Assembly: GCA_019423685.1 (NCBI GenBank)
Contig: JAHZAY010000005.1
Span: 101,665-165,664, forward strand
DNA from: Clostridiales bacterium
Lineage (GTDB): Bacteria; Bacillota; Clostridia; Oscillospirales; Ruminococcaceae
DNA length: 64,000 nucleotides
Direction of reading: 5' to 3'
Both the position numbers and the translations under genes were made by a program. The notes beneath the pieces were generated by a model. That model was given only the letters and a program-made list of their open reading frames with translations, had not been told where the DNA came from and ran no database searches. This document shows, one piece after another, positions 9,284 to 18,161 of this stretch; within the stretch, counting starts at the first letter, position 1; each line of letters opens with the position of its first letter.

Positions 9284-9320
9284 CCTTTTCCCTTCCTTCT
9301 CTTGATTTTGTCGCTGTACA

Positions 9321-10190
9321 CTAATCTGCCAGGAAGGTCATGCCGATAATCTGCGGGCCGGTATTGATGGTGATCGCCGCACCGATCTTAAAGACCCCTA
9401 CCGGCGGATAGCCTGCAATCTTCTGACAGGCCGCAGAAAGCTGCTCGCTGGTATCGGTGTCGCGTGCGACCAGAATCATGTACGGTGCACCTTTCTGTTT
9501 GCTTCGCTGCTCTTTAAACATCCGCTCCAACGAGCTTAAGATCGCCGCATTGCCGCGCACCTTTTCGACAATATTGGTGGTGCCCACCGCCGAGATGACC
9601 GGGCGCAGGCCGATGAGCTCCCCGACAAAGGCAGCGGTACAGCTGACCCTTCCCGATTTTTTGACGTATTTGAGGGTAAAGGGGCTAAAGTAGATGCGCA
9701 CCCTCTTCAGATAATCCCGGATGTAGTCGAGCAGCTGGTCAAAGCTCTCACCCTCCATCGCCCGACGGCAGGCCTGCATAATCGGATATCCGTATCCGAG
9801 GGTATAACAGTTGGAGTCGATGACCTCAATTTGCATTGCACCCGGATGTTCCTGCAAGAAAGCTTCTTTGGCCATCAGGGCAGAATTGTACATTGCGGAA
9901 GCACCCGAATAGATGGTGATGACGGCCACGTGGGTATATCCCCGCTCAAAGGCTTCTTCATACTTGTCCTGAAAGGTTACAGCCGGTATGTGCGAGGTGG
10001 AGGGAATGTCCTGGCAGGAGTCGATCATGTTGTAGAACTCCTCGTTGCTAAAGCTTTCCCGCTCATAATAGCCTTTGCCGTCCGCTGTTACCGGGATGGG
10101 CAGGATGGCCAGATTGGGCAATTGTTTTTCGTCCACCGGCGGTATGTCACAGGCAGAATCGGTGATAAAAAAGATTTTTTCCTGGTTCAT
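9321..10190 (-). CDS. DegV family fatty-acid-binding protein
   Basis: A 289-residue member of the DegV/FakB family, which binds a fatty acid in a two-domain cleft; FakB proteins present it to the kinase FakA. Conserved parts are FITDSACDIP near the N-terminus, PSTSHIP in the binding region, and the C-terminal IGAAITINTGPQIIGM. ATG 10190 follows AGGAGGAACT; the open frame reaches 10304 but that part overlaps trmL. No fakA is in the window. It sits 22 bases after trmL in the same operon. Confidence 0.9.
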   Translation of the reverse strand: MNQEKIFFITDSACDIPPVDEKQLPNLAILPIPVTADGKGYYERESFSNEEFYNMIDSCQDIPSTSHIPAVTFQDKYEEAFERGYTHVAVITIYSGASAMYNSALMAKEAFLQEHPGAMQIEVIDSNCYTLGYGYPIMQACRRAMEGESFDQLLDYIRDYLKRVRIYFSPFTLKYVKKSGRVSCTAAFVGELIGLRPVISAVGTTNIVEKVRGNAAILSSLERMFKEQRSKQKGAPYMILVARDTDTSEQLSAACQKIAGYPPVGVFKIGAAITINTGPQIIGMTFLAD

Positions 10191-10212
10191 AGTTCCTCCT
10201 GATGTGTTTGGT

Positions 10213-10743
10213 TTAATCTTGGGGGACAAAATCCTCCCAACGGAATTTGTGCAGCTGGCCCTCATTTTGCAGGGCAGGGAAATTCCACTGGCGCAGCGTC
10301 TCATACACTGCTATGGCAACGGTGTTGGACAGATTGAGGCTGCGCACCGGACCAATCATCGGCAAACGCAGACAGCTGTCTGGATGCTGCAACAAGATTT
10401 CCTCGTCAATGCCCGCATCCTCGCGGCCAAAGATGAGGTAGCAGTCATCTGGATACTGCACCTCGGAGTACACCGTCCGCCCCTTGGTCGTGAAAAAGTA
10501 GAGCGCATCCTCTCGATGCTGCTCCAAAAACTGCCGGGTTGAGTCGTAGTAGGTGATGTCTAAGAAGTGCCAGTAGTCCAGGCCGGCACGCTTGAGCTTT
10601 TTGTCGTCGACCGAAAAACCCATCGGCCCTACCAGATGTAATCTCGCCCCCGTGCAGGCACAGGTGCGGGCGATGTTGCCGGTATTTTGCGGGATCTGCG
10701 GCTCAAACAAAACTACGTTCAGCCGCGGCTGCCTTTGTTCCAA
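10213..10743 (-). CDS. trmL: tRNA (cytidine/uridine(34)-2'-O)-methyltransferase
   Basis: A SPOUT methyltransferase that 2'-O-methylates the wobble base of tRNA-Leu isoacceptors. Typical motifs are LNVVLFEPQIPQNTGNIART at the N-terminus, LIFGREDAGI in the middle and the knot motif PMIGPVRSLNLSNTVAIAVY. I prefer the TTG start at 10743 (176 residues), because GGGGGGT lies seven bases upstream. An ATG at 10779 is in frame but lacks a ribosome site and adds an unconserved leader. It is the first gene of the operon with degV, a patatin and DUF1294. Confidence 0.9.
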   Translation of the reverse strand: MEQRQPRLNVVLFEPQIPQNTGNIARTCACTGARLHLVGPMGFSVDDKKLKRAGLDYWHFLDITYYDSTRQFLEQHREDALYFFTTKGRTVYSEVQYPDDCYLIFGREDAGIDEEILLQHPDSCLRLPMIGPVRSLNLSNTVAIAVYETLRQWNFPALQNEGQLHKFRWEDFVPQD

Positions 10744-10826
10744 AACGGTACCCCCCAAATGTAGCTTCCCACACGACATGACGTCGTATTGGATATCAGA
10801 TATTTGTAACAGATGTTATCTATCTA

Positions 10827-10855
10827 ATATTACTCATTTCGCTGCATTTTGTCAA
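10827..10855 (-). promoter_or_regulatory. Promoter of the trmL-degV operon
   Basis: On the minus strand TTGACA, 17 bases, TAATAT, about 85 bases upstream of the trmL start. Confidence 0.65.
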
Positions 10856-10900
10856 TGCGGATTGCCGCGAAGATATTTAAAGTTTTTTGGCAATCCTCCA

Positions 10901-10929
10901 TTGATTTAGACATAAATTTCGTGTATTGT
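10901..10929 (+). promoter_or_regulatory. Promoter of the alarmone synthetase gene
   Basis: TTGATT, 17 bases, TATTGT, 45 bases upstream of the start codon. Confidence 0.5.
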
Positions 10930-10973
10930 AAAGATATCACTTAAGATTTATTCGGCAGAAAGGACAAGGAATC

Positions 10974-11741
10974 ATGGGACAAGCAATTGACAATTTCAAA
11001 TTGGCCAACAGCCTGCAGGAGCTGCAATCCTCCCAGGCCCTGCTCGAGCTGATTGCGGGACTCGAACAGGAGATGGCCCTGTATCAATCCGGCATTCAGG
11101 AGGTACGCACCAAGCTGGAAATTTTGCAGCGGGACGCGCGGTTTGGTGAGGGGCACAACCCCATTGACTCGATCAAAAGCCGCATCAAAAGCCCTATGAG
11201 CATCATCGAGAAGATGTACCGCAAGGGCTTTCCAATCAGTTTGAGTTCGATGCGGGAGAATCTCAACGACGTTGCCGGCATCCGGGTAATCTGCCCGTTT
11301 ATCGAGGACATCTACACTGTAGCGCGGATGCTGACCCGTCAGGACGACTTGGTTGTCATGAAGGAAAAAGACTACATCAAAAATCCAAAACCAAATGGGT
11401 ATCGCAGTTACCATCTGGTTTTACAGGTGCCCGTCTTTCTGTCTGACCGCACCGAGCCGGTCCGCGTAGAGGTTCAGCTGCGCACCATCGCCATGGACTT
11501 TTGGGCGAGCCTGGAACATCAGATTCACTATAAGACCAGCTGTGAAGTGCCGGACAGCGTGGTAGACGAGCTGCGCGAGTGTGCAGAGATTATCGCCCAT
11601 ACCGATGAGCGGATGCAGGGGCTTTCCAAACAGATCCGGTGCATTGGCGGCCAGGAGGAAAACCCCAAAGCGGTACTTTCCAAAAAAATTCTCGCCTGTG
11701 CTTCCTCCCAGCTTAAAAAAGAGGGCGAGCAAAAGGATTAG
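10974..11741 (+). CDS. Small alarmone synthetase (GTP pyrophosphokinase family, RelQ/SasB-like)
   Basis: A 255-residue, stand-alone RelA/SpoT synthetase domain, predicted to make (p)ppGpp from ATP and GDP/GTP. It has no HD hydrolase, TGS or ACT domain. Visible synthetase motifs are SIIEKMYRKGF, LNDVAGIRVICPFI (metal-binding aspartate), PKPNGYRSYHLV and the acidic EVQLRTIAMDFWASLEHQIHYK region. The N-terminal helix (residues 1-50) and the acidic-basic tail are as in tetrameric RelQ enzymes. The start ATG has AAGGACAAGGA upstream. It is single, with its own promoter. Confidence 0.9.
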   Translation: MGQAIDNFKLANSLQELQSSQALLELIAGLEQEMALYQSGIQEVRTKLEILQRDARFGEGHNPIDSIKSRIKSPMSIIEKMYRKGFPISLSSMRENLNDVAGIRVICPFIEDIYTVARMLTRQDDLVVMKEKDYIKNPKPNGYRSYHLVLQVPVFLSDRTEPVRVEVQLRTIAMDFWASLEHQIHYKTSCEVPDSVVDELRECAEIIAHTDERMQGLSKQIRCIGGQEENPKAVLSKKILACASSQLKKEGEQKD

Positions 11742-11813
11742 CAAAAACCAACAAAATAAAGCTGCAAAAAATGAGGAAGCCGCCAAAAGGGTGCAAATTC
11801 TCCGCTGAGGGAA

Positions 11814-11842
11814 TTGTATTTGTTGTACAGATTGGGTATAAT
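11814..11842 (+). promoter_or_regulatory. Promoter of the 83-residue membrane protein gene
   Basis: TTGTAT, 17 bases and a perfect TATAAT, about 48 bases upstream of ATG 11890. Confidence 0.7.
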
Positions 11843-11889
11843 AAACCTATCAGAATCTGATGTTATCTCATAAAAAAGGAGTGTGCTCC

Positions 11890-12141
11890 ATGAAAAAAAG
11901 CGTATTGATTTCCCTGATCGCGTTGGGGATCTCCCTGGTGGGCCTGTTGATTGCTTTGGCCGCCTGGCTGCACAAAAAGAGAGAGATGGAGTGTGACGAC
12001 TTCGACGACGATCTGCTGACCGACGAGGACGATTCCGAGTACATCGCAGCACAGTATGCTGAGCACGCGGACGATCACCTGGATTCCGATGAAGAGGATA
12101 CGGGGTCTTCCGATTTAGAGGATCATTCGGAAGAAAAGTAG
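11890..12141 (+). CDS. Small single-pass membrane protein with acidic tail (unknown)
   Basis: I do not recognise this 83-residue protein. Residues 4-26 form one hydrophobic helix followed by KKR, so the N-terminus is probably outside or the protein is anchored with its tail inside. Residues 32-83 are strongly acidic, with runs of Asp and Glu and only a few basic residues. The ATG at 11890 was chosen because AAAAAGGAG is just upstream; an upstream in-frame ATG at 11860 has none. It has its own consensus promoter and terminator, so it is likely a real, independently expressed gene. Confidence 0.65.
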   Translation: MKKSVLISLIALGISLVGLLIALAAWLHKKREMECDDFDDDLLTDEDDSEYIAAQYAEHADDHLDSDEEDTGSSDLEDHSEEK

Positions 12142-12150
12142 TGCAAGCGA

Positions 12151-12194
12151 AAAAGAAAACCGGTTCCGTAAAAAGGTGGAACCGGTTCTTTTTT
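12151..12194 (+). terminator. Intrinsic terminator
   Basis: Stem GAAAACCGGTTCC / GGAACCGGTTCTTTTTT directly after the small membrane protein gene. Confidence 0.9.
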
Positions 12195-12223
12195 CCTTTT
12201 TGCAATTTTTTTTAAAAAGGGGC

Positions 12224-12252
12224 TTGCATTTTTATCGGGAATATGGTATTAT
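12224..12252 (+). promoter_or_regulatory. Promoter of tRNA-fMet
   Basis: TTGCAT, 17 bases, TATTAT, 25 bases upstream of the tRNA. Confidence 0.75.
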
Positions 12253-12276
12253 ATTTGAGTACCGAAAAACAAATAT

Positions 12277-12353
<77 letters not shown>

Positions 12354-12358
12354 GAGTT

Positions 12359-12390
12359 AACAGTCATCCAAATGGATGACTGTTTTTTTG
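12359..12390 (+). terminator. Intrinsic terminator of tRNA-fMet
   Basis: Stem AACAGTCATCC / GGATGACTGTT followed by seven T. Confidence 0.92.
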
Positions 12391-12449
12391 TTCTCTTTCT
12401 CCCTTTTCCCCAGCAATATCTATTTGGAATTTTTTCCTAAAACAATTGA

Positions 12450-12475
12450 GGCCCGCCATCTCTCGATGGCGGGCC
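12450..12475 (-). terminator. Intrinsic terminator of the mgl-gal operon
   Basis: Stem GGCCCGCCATC / GATGGCGGGCC 37 bases after the galT stop, followed on the minus strand by a weak T-rich tail. Confidence 0.7.
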
Positions 12476-12512
12476 CCAATCACTTCATCAGCTATTCATT
12501 TCGCTTTGTCGC

Positions 12513-14012
12513 CTACTGTACCTGCTCAATAAAACGCAGGAAGGCCGCTTTTCCTTCCGGTGTGCGCTTGTAGACACCTGCGTGCTCCAAAACTTTTGCG
12601 AACACAAGGCCCGTCTCCTTCTGCACAATTTCCTGCGCATTCTCCGCAGTGATGGTATAGTTCTTCGCAAAGTGCTCTGCCCAATCTGCATGGGAGGCTG
12701 TCAGAGGATCTGCGCACAGGTCCTCTCCCTTTACCAGCTTATCGGCCACCGCTGCCAGCTCAACTTTCAGCCGCGCGGGCAGGACAGCCAGACCCATTAC
12801 CTCGATCAGGCCGATATTTTCCTTCTTGATGTGGTGCAGCTCGGCATGCGGGTGGTACAGGCCCAGCGGGTGCTCCTCGGTGGTCAGATTGTTGCGCAGC
12901 ACCAGATCCAATTCATAGTGCTCACCGCGGCGGCGGGCAATCGGGGTGATGGTGTTGTGCGGCTCCCCTTGCGTCTGCGCAAAGATGGATGCGCTCTCAT
13001 CCGTGTATCCCCTCCACGAGGCCAAAATGCGGTCGGCAAGCTCGATCAACCGCTGTGGATCGGCAGCATTCAGGCGAATGACCGACATCGGCCATTTGAC
13101 GATGCCTGCCTGCACATCTGTAAAGCCAGGGAAGGAAACCGGCGTCTCAACCGGTGCTTTCTCCATGGCAAAGGTGTAGTGTCCACCCTGGAAGTGGTCG
13201 TGGGCCAAGATCGATCCGCCAACAATGGGCAGGTCGGCATTGGAACCGACAAAATAATGCGGGAACTGCCATACAAAGTCGAGCAGCTTTCCAAAGCAGG
13301 CGCGGTCAATCTTCATGGGCACATGCTGGCTGTTTAAGCAGATACAGTGCTCATTGTAGTAGACATAGGGCGAGTACTGCAAGAACCACGGGGAATGGTT
13401 GATGGTAATCGGCACGATGCGGTGATTCTGTCTGGCGGGGTGGTTTACCCTGCCTGCATATCCCTCATTTTCTGCGCAGAGCTGACACCGCGGATAGTTG
13501 GATGCCGGCAAATTGCGCGCCGCAGCGATCGCCTTCGGGTCCTTTTCTGGTTTTGAAAGGTTGATGGTGATGTCCAGCTCCCCATATTCAGTCATCGTTT
13601 TCCACTGAACATCCCGGGCAATGCGGTCGCGGCGGATATAGTTGGTGTCCTGGCTAAATTGATAGTACCAGTCGGTGGCCGCTTTCGGGCTCTGTTGATA
13701 GAGGTTGCGGAACTTTTCAATCACCTGTGCCGGGCGTGGGGTGAGCACACCCATGAGCTTGGTGTCAAACAGGTCGCGGTACACGACGCTGTTCTCTTTG
13801 AGCACTCCCCGCTCATAGGCGTCGTCCAACAGGGCATTGAGGACGGCAGGCAGATCAATCTGCTCCTGAGAAGAAACTTCCGGCAGCGCACAGCTGTCCA
13901 ACTCCAACGCCTCGAGCAGCGCATTGACCGCCCAATTTTTTTCTTCCGGCTGGATCAGCTGCTTTTGCTGCGCATACACGATCAGTTTGGCAATTGCTTC
14001 GTTGCGCTCCAT
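12513..14012 (-). CDS. galT: UDP-glucose--hexose-1-phosphate uridylyltransferase (family II GalT)
   Basis: Transfers UMP from UDP-glucose to galactose 1-phosphate in the Leloir pathway. The 499-residue length and sequence are those of the Gram-positive family II GalT, which is longer than the E. coli enzyme. Visible segments are YPRCQLCAENEGYAG, ILAHDHFQGGHY in the active-site region, and GLYHPHAELHHIKKENIGLIEVMGLA. The ATG at 14012 has GAGGAGGAAT, located within the last codons of galE two bases away, so translation is probably coupled. It is the last gene of the galactose operon. Confidence 0.96.
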   Translation of the reverse strand: MERNEAIAKLIVYAQQKQLIQPEEKNWAVNALLEALELDSCALPEVSSQEQIDLPAVLNALLDDAYERGVLKENSVVYRDLFDTKLMGVLTPRPAQVIEKFRNLYQQSPKAATDWYYQFSQDTNYIRRDRIARDVQWKTMTEYGELDITINLSKPEKDPKAIAAARNLPASNYPRCQLCAENEGYAGRVNHPARQNHRIVPITINHSPWFLQYSPYVYYNEHCICLNSQHVPMKIDRACFGKLLDFVWQFPHYFVGSNADLPIVGGSILAHDHFQGGHYTFAMEKAPVETPVSFPGFTDVQAGIVKWPMSVIRLNAADPQRLIELADRILASWRGYTDESASIFAQTQGEPHNTITPIARRRGEHYELDLVLRNNLTTEEHPLGLYHPHAELHHIKKENIGLIEVMGLAVLPARLKVELAAVADKLVKGEDLCADPLTASHADWAEHFAKNYTITAENAQEIVQKETGLVFAKVLEHAGVYKRTPEGKAAFLRFIEQVQ

Positions 14013-14014
14013 CT

Positions 14015-15007
14015 CTATTCCTCCTCAAAGCCATGCGGGTGGTTTTTATGCCAAATCCAGGCAGTCTCCACGATGGTATCCAGATCGTTGTACTTTGGTT
14101 TCCAACCCAGTACCTGAATGGCCTTGTCGGACGAAGCGATCAGCTGTGCCGGATCGCCTGCCCGACGCGGAGCAACCTTTGCAGGAATCGGATGGCCGGT
14201 GACCTTTCTGGCTACCTCTACCACCTCTTTGACGCTGAAGCCAACGCCATTTCCAAGGTTAAAGACGTTGTTCTCCCCGCCGTTCATCAGATAATCCAGT
14301 GCCAGGATGTGCGCCTGTGCCAGGTCGCTGACATGGATATAGTCGCGCACACAGCTGCCATCTGCTGTGGGGTAATCGTCTCCAAAGATGCTGACAGCCT
14401 CCCGCTGGCCCAGCGGCACCTGCAAAATGATCGGGATCAGGTGTGTTTCCGGGTTGTGTGCTTCACCGATTTTTCCGGATGGATGCGCACCGCAGGCATT
14501 GAAGTAGCGCAGTGCCACATAACGCAGTCCATGTGCCCGGGATACCCAGGACATCATCTGCTCCATCGAGAGCTTGGTCTGACCGTAGCAGTTGGTCGGT
14601 TCGGTCTTATCGGTTTCGAGGATCGGCACCCGCTCCGGCTCTCCATAGGTGGCGGCGGTGGAGGAAAAGACGATTTTATCCACCCCGTGCTCCACCATCG
14701 AGCGCAACAGCACCATCGTGCCGTAGAGGTTGTTGTCGTAATATTTTAGAGGATCGCTCATCGACTCGCCAACCTGGGAGGACGCTGCAAAGTGGATGAC
14801 GCCGTCGATCTTCTCCGCCTGGAACAGGGTATCCAGCGCGCCCTTATCCCGGATATCCAGCTTGTAGAATTTGGCCTTTGGATGTACTGCGGCCTGAAAG
14901 CCGGTTTGCAGGTTATCGGCTACCACAACATCGCGGCCAGCTTCAATGAGTTCGTACACGGTATGGGAACCGATGTAACCGGCTCCACCTAAGACTAAAA
15001 TTGCCAT
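14015..15007 (-). CDS. galE: UDP-glucose 4-epimerase
   Basis: Interconverts UDP-galactose and UDP-glucose, regenerating the nucleotide sugar used by GalT. The 330-residue protein is a short-chain dehydrogenase with the NAD-binding motif GGAGYIGSHT at residues 6-15, the catalytic Ser in FSSTAATYG, and the Tyr-Lys pair in NCYGQTK. The ATG at 15007 has GAGGAGTG upstream. It lies between galK (36 bases) and galT (2 bases). Confidence 0.97.
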   Translation of the reverse strand: MAILVLGGAGYIGSHTVYELIEAGRDVVVADNLQTGFQAAVHPKAKFYKLDIRDKGALDTLFQAEKIDGVIHFAASSQVGESMSDPLKYYDNNLYGTMVLLRSMVEHGVDKIVFSSTAATYGEPERVPILETDKTEPTNCYGQTKLSMEQMMSWVSRAHGLRYVALRYFNACGAHPSGKIGEAHNPETHLIPIILQVPLGQREAVSIFGDDYPTADGSCVRDYIHVSDLAQAHILALDYLMNGGENNVFNLGNGVGFSVKEVVEVARKVTGHPIPAKVAPRRAGDPAQLIASSDKAIQVLGWKPKYNDLDTIVETAWIWHKNHPHGFEEE

Positions 15008-15043
15008 AAGGTTGCACTCCTCTCTATTTTTACAGGGGTTGGG

Positions 15044-16327
15044 TTAGCAGACGACAGCACCGCCGACTGGGCGGATGCTCAAAATATGGCAGCAGCCTGC
15101 TCCGAGCATCTGTTCGATCTCTCGCTGGAAATCTTCACAGATTGCAAGCGGAACAAAAGCTTGAATGGTACCTGCAAAACCGCCGCCGTGAACCCTGCAG
15201 GCTCCCTGTCCGTGCAGGGCATATTCTGCAGCGGTCAGCGCGACGGCCATCGCCTGCTCGCGGACTGCGCCGGACGGGGTGATGTTTTGCAAAAGTTCCC
15301 AGGAGGAGCGGCCCGACTCGCGCACAAGGGCAAGGAAATCCTCCATCCTGCCATCGGCCAAAGCGGCTGCTTCCCGCTCCACCCGTGCATCATCTGCAAA
15401 GAAGTGGAGTGCACGCAGTACAGCGCGGTCTCCCAGCTCTTTTCTGAGCTGAGGCAGCGCGCCGATCACCTGCTCCTTATCCACCTCACGCAGCACCTGT
15501 TTGCCAAAGTGCGCGGCCACCGCCCCCATCTCCTGTGGGATCGAGGCATATTCTGAGGTCAACGCTGCATGGTTTGCGCCCGAATCGATGATGCACAGCG
15601 CATAACCTAACGCATTGAGGTCGACCGAAACGGTATATACCTTTGGATCTGCCGGGTCTGCAAAGTCGATGGCCACTGCGCCGCCCACCGAAGAGGCGGT
15701 CTGATCCATCAAGCCGCTGGGTTTTCCAAAATAGAGGTTCTCCGCCTTCTGGCCCATCTGTGCGATGGTCACCGGGCTGAGCGCATCATTGCAAAACAGG
15801 TGATTCTCAATCACGCCCAGCAGCACCTCACAGGCCGCAGAGGAGGACAAACCGGAGCCCGGAAGCACATCGGACACCGCATATACATCAAAGCCTCCCA
15901 CCTTGTAGCCCAACTGAGCAGCCTGATCCGCCATGCCGCGCACGAGGGCTGGGGTGCTCTCCTTTTCTTCTTCCTTTGGGCCGCTGTGGTCGAGAGTCAG
16001 CTCCACCAACGGCCAGCCCTCCGACTGAAAACGGATGGTGTCGGTGCCATTGGGGGCGGCGCAGGCCAAAAAGTCGACGTTGACCGCCGCTGCCAGCACC
16101 CGTCCGTGCTGATGATCGGTATGGTTGCCGCAGATCTCCGTGCGGCCCGGGGCGGAGCACAGGGTCACCAAAGTATCTTCCCCCGCGCCAAAGATGTGCT
16201 GAAAGTTATGCAATACCCCTTCTACCCGTTCGCGGGCTTTTTGAGGGTCTGTTCCTGTCAGTCGCACCAGAGTCTCATCGAGTTTCCCATTGCGCAGGGC
16301 ACTGCGCACATCGCTGAGTTTATGCAT
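15044..16327 (-). CDS. galK: Galactokinase
   Basis: Phosphorylates galactose at C1 using ATP, the entry step of the Leloir pathway. The 427-residue GHMP kinase has the sugar-binding signature GRTEICGNHTDHQHG near residue 65, the ATP loop VLPGSGLSSSAACEVLLG, and the C-terminal GHMP motif ACRVHGGGFAGTIQAFVP. The signature has GRTEICGNH where many kinases have GRVNLIGEH, which is usual for this Firmicutes branch. ATG 16327 follows GGAGCGGATG. It lies between mglC and galE; a structured spacer of about 160 bases separates it from mglC. Confidence 0.96.
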   Translation of the reverse strand: MHKLSDVRSALRNGKLDETLVRLTGTDPQKARERVEGVLHNFQHIFGAGEDTLVTLCSAPGRTEICGNHTDHQHGRVLAAAVNVDFLACAAPNGTDTIRFQSEGWPLVELTLDHSGPKEEEKESTPALVRGMADQAAQLGYKVGGFDVYAVSDVLPGSGLSSSAACEVLLGVIENHLFCNDALSPVTIAQMGQKAENLYFGKPSGLMDQTASSVGGAVAIDFADPADPKVYTVSVDLNALGYALCIIDSGANHAALTSEYASIPQEMGAVAAHFGKQVLREVDKEQVIGALPQLRKELGDRAVLRALHFFADDARVEREAAALADGRMEDFLALVRESGRSSWELLQNITPSGAVREQAMAVALTAAEYALHGQGACRVHGGGFAGTIQAFVPLAICEDFQREIEQMLGAGCCHILSIRPVGGAVVC

Positions 16328-16412
16328 TTGTCATCCGCTCCTTTTTGCGCCGCCGTTACAGGGGCGCACCTTGTTGATTTTCTATTCTATCCATCAAGCT
16401 GCGAGCAAACAT

Positions 16413-16473
16413 CCCCGCAGCCGGGGAAAGCCGCTACAAAGCAAACCCGATTTGTCTGCCTTGCAGCGGCTTT
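16413..16473 (-). promoter_or_regulatory. Intercistronic RNA stem-loops between mglC and galK
   Basis: Two adjacent hairpins: CCCCG / CGGGG at 16413-16426 and a long one closed by AAAGCCGCT / AGCGGCTTT at 16427-16473. No T run follows, so they look like stability or processing elements rather than a full terminator. Confidence 0.5.
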
Positions 16474-16490
16474 CTGCGTAAATGGAAAAG

Positions 16491-18146
16491 TTATTTCTTC
16501 TGAACGTATTTGAGGCAGTCCAGCATAACCGCCACAAGAATGATGATACCGGAGAATACAAACTGGAGGTTGGTATCAATACCCAGAGTGGTCAGGGAGT
16601 AGGTCAGGGCGGTGAAGATGAATACACCGACTACAACGCCCGAGATCTTACCAATACCACCGGTAAAGGAGATGCCGCCGACTACGCAGGCTGCGATCGC
16701 ATCCATCTCCCAGCCCTGTCCGTAAGCAGCCGAACCGGAGCCGACCATTCGGATACATTCCAGCCAGGAGCCGAAGCCATACAGGATACCTGCCAGAACA
16801 AAGGCGCCAACCGTAACCCAGAATACCGAGATACCGGAAACCGCTGCTGCCTCGGCATTGCCGCCGACTGCAAACAGGTTTTTACCGAAGGTGGTCTTGT
16901 TCCAGATGAACCAAACCACAATGACTGCGGCAATCGCCCACAGGATGATGGTCGGGAAGCCGTTGAGTCTTGGGATAATCATATTCGGGATGGTCGAATC
17001 AATCGCACCGAAGGATACACCCTTAGTGGAGTAGGTGACCAAACCGAAGATGACCAGCATGTTCGCCATGGTGGAGATGAACGGGTGCATCTTAAACTTG
17101 GCGGTAAAGAAACCTGCGATGGTGGTGAAGATGGTGCACAGCACGATGCAGACAACCAGTGCCAGCACAACGCGTACCAGAACCGGCAGGGTGCTGAAGT
17201 CAAAGACATGGCCAAAGACCGAACCGGTATTCGGGCCCTGATGCATTACGATGGTGGCGGCGGTCATGCCCATACCGACCATACGGCCGATGGACAGGTC
17301 GGTGCCGGCCAACAGGATCAGGCCCGCAACACCCAGAGCCAGGAACATTCTCGGGGAAGCCTGCTGCAGGATGTTCAATACGTTATTGAGGGTCAGAAGC
17401 GGTACGTTCTTGACAATTGGGGTGATGATGCACAGGGCGATGAAGATGACGATGATCGCCAGGTACAAGCCGTTGCGCAGCAAAAAGTCTCTGCGGTTAA
17501 AGGTGTACTTGTAGTTTTCCCAGCGCTGGGCCATGCTCTCGCCGAAGGTGAACTTGGACATGCGCAGCATATCGATCAGGTGATACTTGTAATCATATGC
17601 GGCATACTGACGGTCCTTTGCCTCCTGCAAATCTTTTGCCAGCTGCATCTTTGCATCAAACAGGCGGTTCTTGTGGACGTATTTCTCGTCCTTGATCTCC
17701 CGCTGGTCGCTCAACTTGGATACCGTTTCCTGGTGCTCCTTGTTCAGCTGTGCCACTGCTGCCTGATACTTCTCTTTGGCCTGAACCTTCTGCTGGGCGC
17801 AGGCCTTTACGACTGCTTGATAGTAGTCTTTTTCATAGTGTGCTTTCAGGTAGCTCTCCGCGTCGGCGATGAGTTTTTCAATCTCATCCTTGTGTTTTGC
17901 TTCCTCCGCTTTGGCCTTTTCCAGATCTGCTGTCAGGGCAGCACGTCTGGATTCTTTCTCCTGCGCGGTGTAGATGCGGTCCCGTTTGAGGTTCTCCAGC
18001 TCGCTCTGGATGTCCAGAACCTTATCGGTACCGAGTTCCCGCAGGGCATTGATCTTTTCTTGAATTGCGCCGACATAGTTGTCAATCGGCTGACGGAGCT
18101 GTTGTTCCTGCTCCGGTGTCAATACTTTTTTAATATCCGTTGCCAT
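16491..18146 (-). CDS. mglC: Galactose/methyl-galactoside ABC transporter permease with N-terminal coiled-coil extension
   Basis: Forms the membrane channel of the Mgl galactose importer. Residues about 225-551 match a complete MglC/RbsC-type permease with eight to ten helices, including GLILLAGTDLSIGRMVG, FGKNLFAVGGNAEAA and DAIAACVVGGISFTGGIG. Residues 1-222 are an added, charged, helical region (Glu/Lys/Ala/Gln-rich, long heptad-like runs) before the first membrane helix. It has no signal peptide and is likely cytoplasmic. E. coli MglC has about 336 residues. ATG 18146 was preferred over GTG 18152 because GGGAG is nine bases upstream of the ATG and only three from the GTG. It follows mglA by 15 bases. 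Confidence 0.93.
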   Translation of the reverse strand: MATDIKKVLTPEQEQQLRQPIDNYVGAIQEKINALRELGTDKVLDIQSELENLKRDRIYTAQEKESRRAALTADLEKAKAEEAKHKDEIEKLIADAESYLKAHYEKDYYQAVVKACAQQKVQAKEKYQAAVAQLNKEHQETVSKLSDQREIKDEKYVHKNRLFDAKMQLAKDLQEAKDRQYAAYDYKYHLIDMLRMSKFTFGESMAQRWENYKYTFNRRDFLLRNGLYLAIIVIFIALCIITPIVKNVPLLTLNNVLNILQQASPRMFLALGVAGLILLAGTDLSIGRMVGMGMTAATIVMHQGPNTGSVFGHVFDFSTLPVLVRVVLALVVCIVLCTIFTTIAGFFTAKFKMHPFISTMANMLVIFGLVTYSTKGVSFGAIDSTIPNMIIPRLNGFPTIILWAIAAVIVVWFIWNKTTFGKNLFAVGGNAEAAAVSGISVFWVTVGAFVLAGILYGFGSWLECIRMVGSGSAAYGQGWEMDAIAACVVGGISFTGGIGKISGVVVGVFIFTALTYSLTTLGIDTNLQFVFSGIIILVAVMLDCLKYVQKK

Positions 18147-18161
18147 ATGCACATTCTCCCA

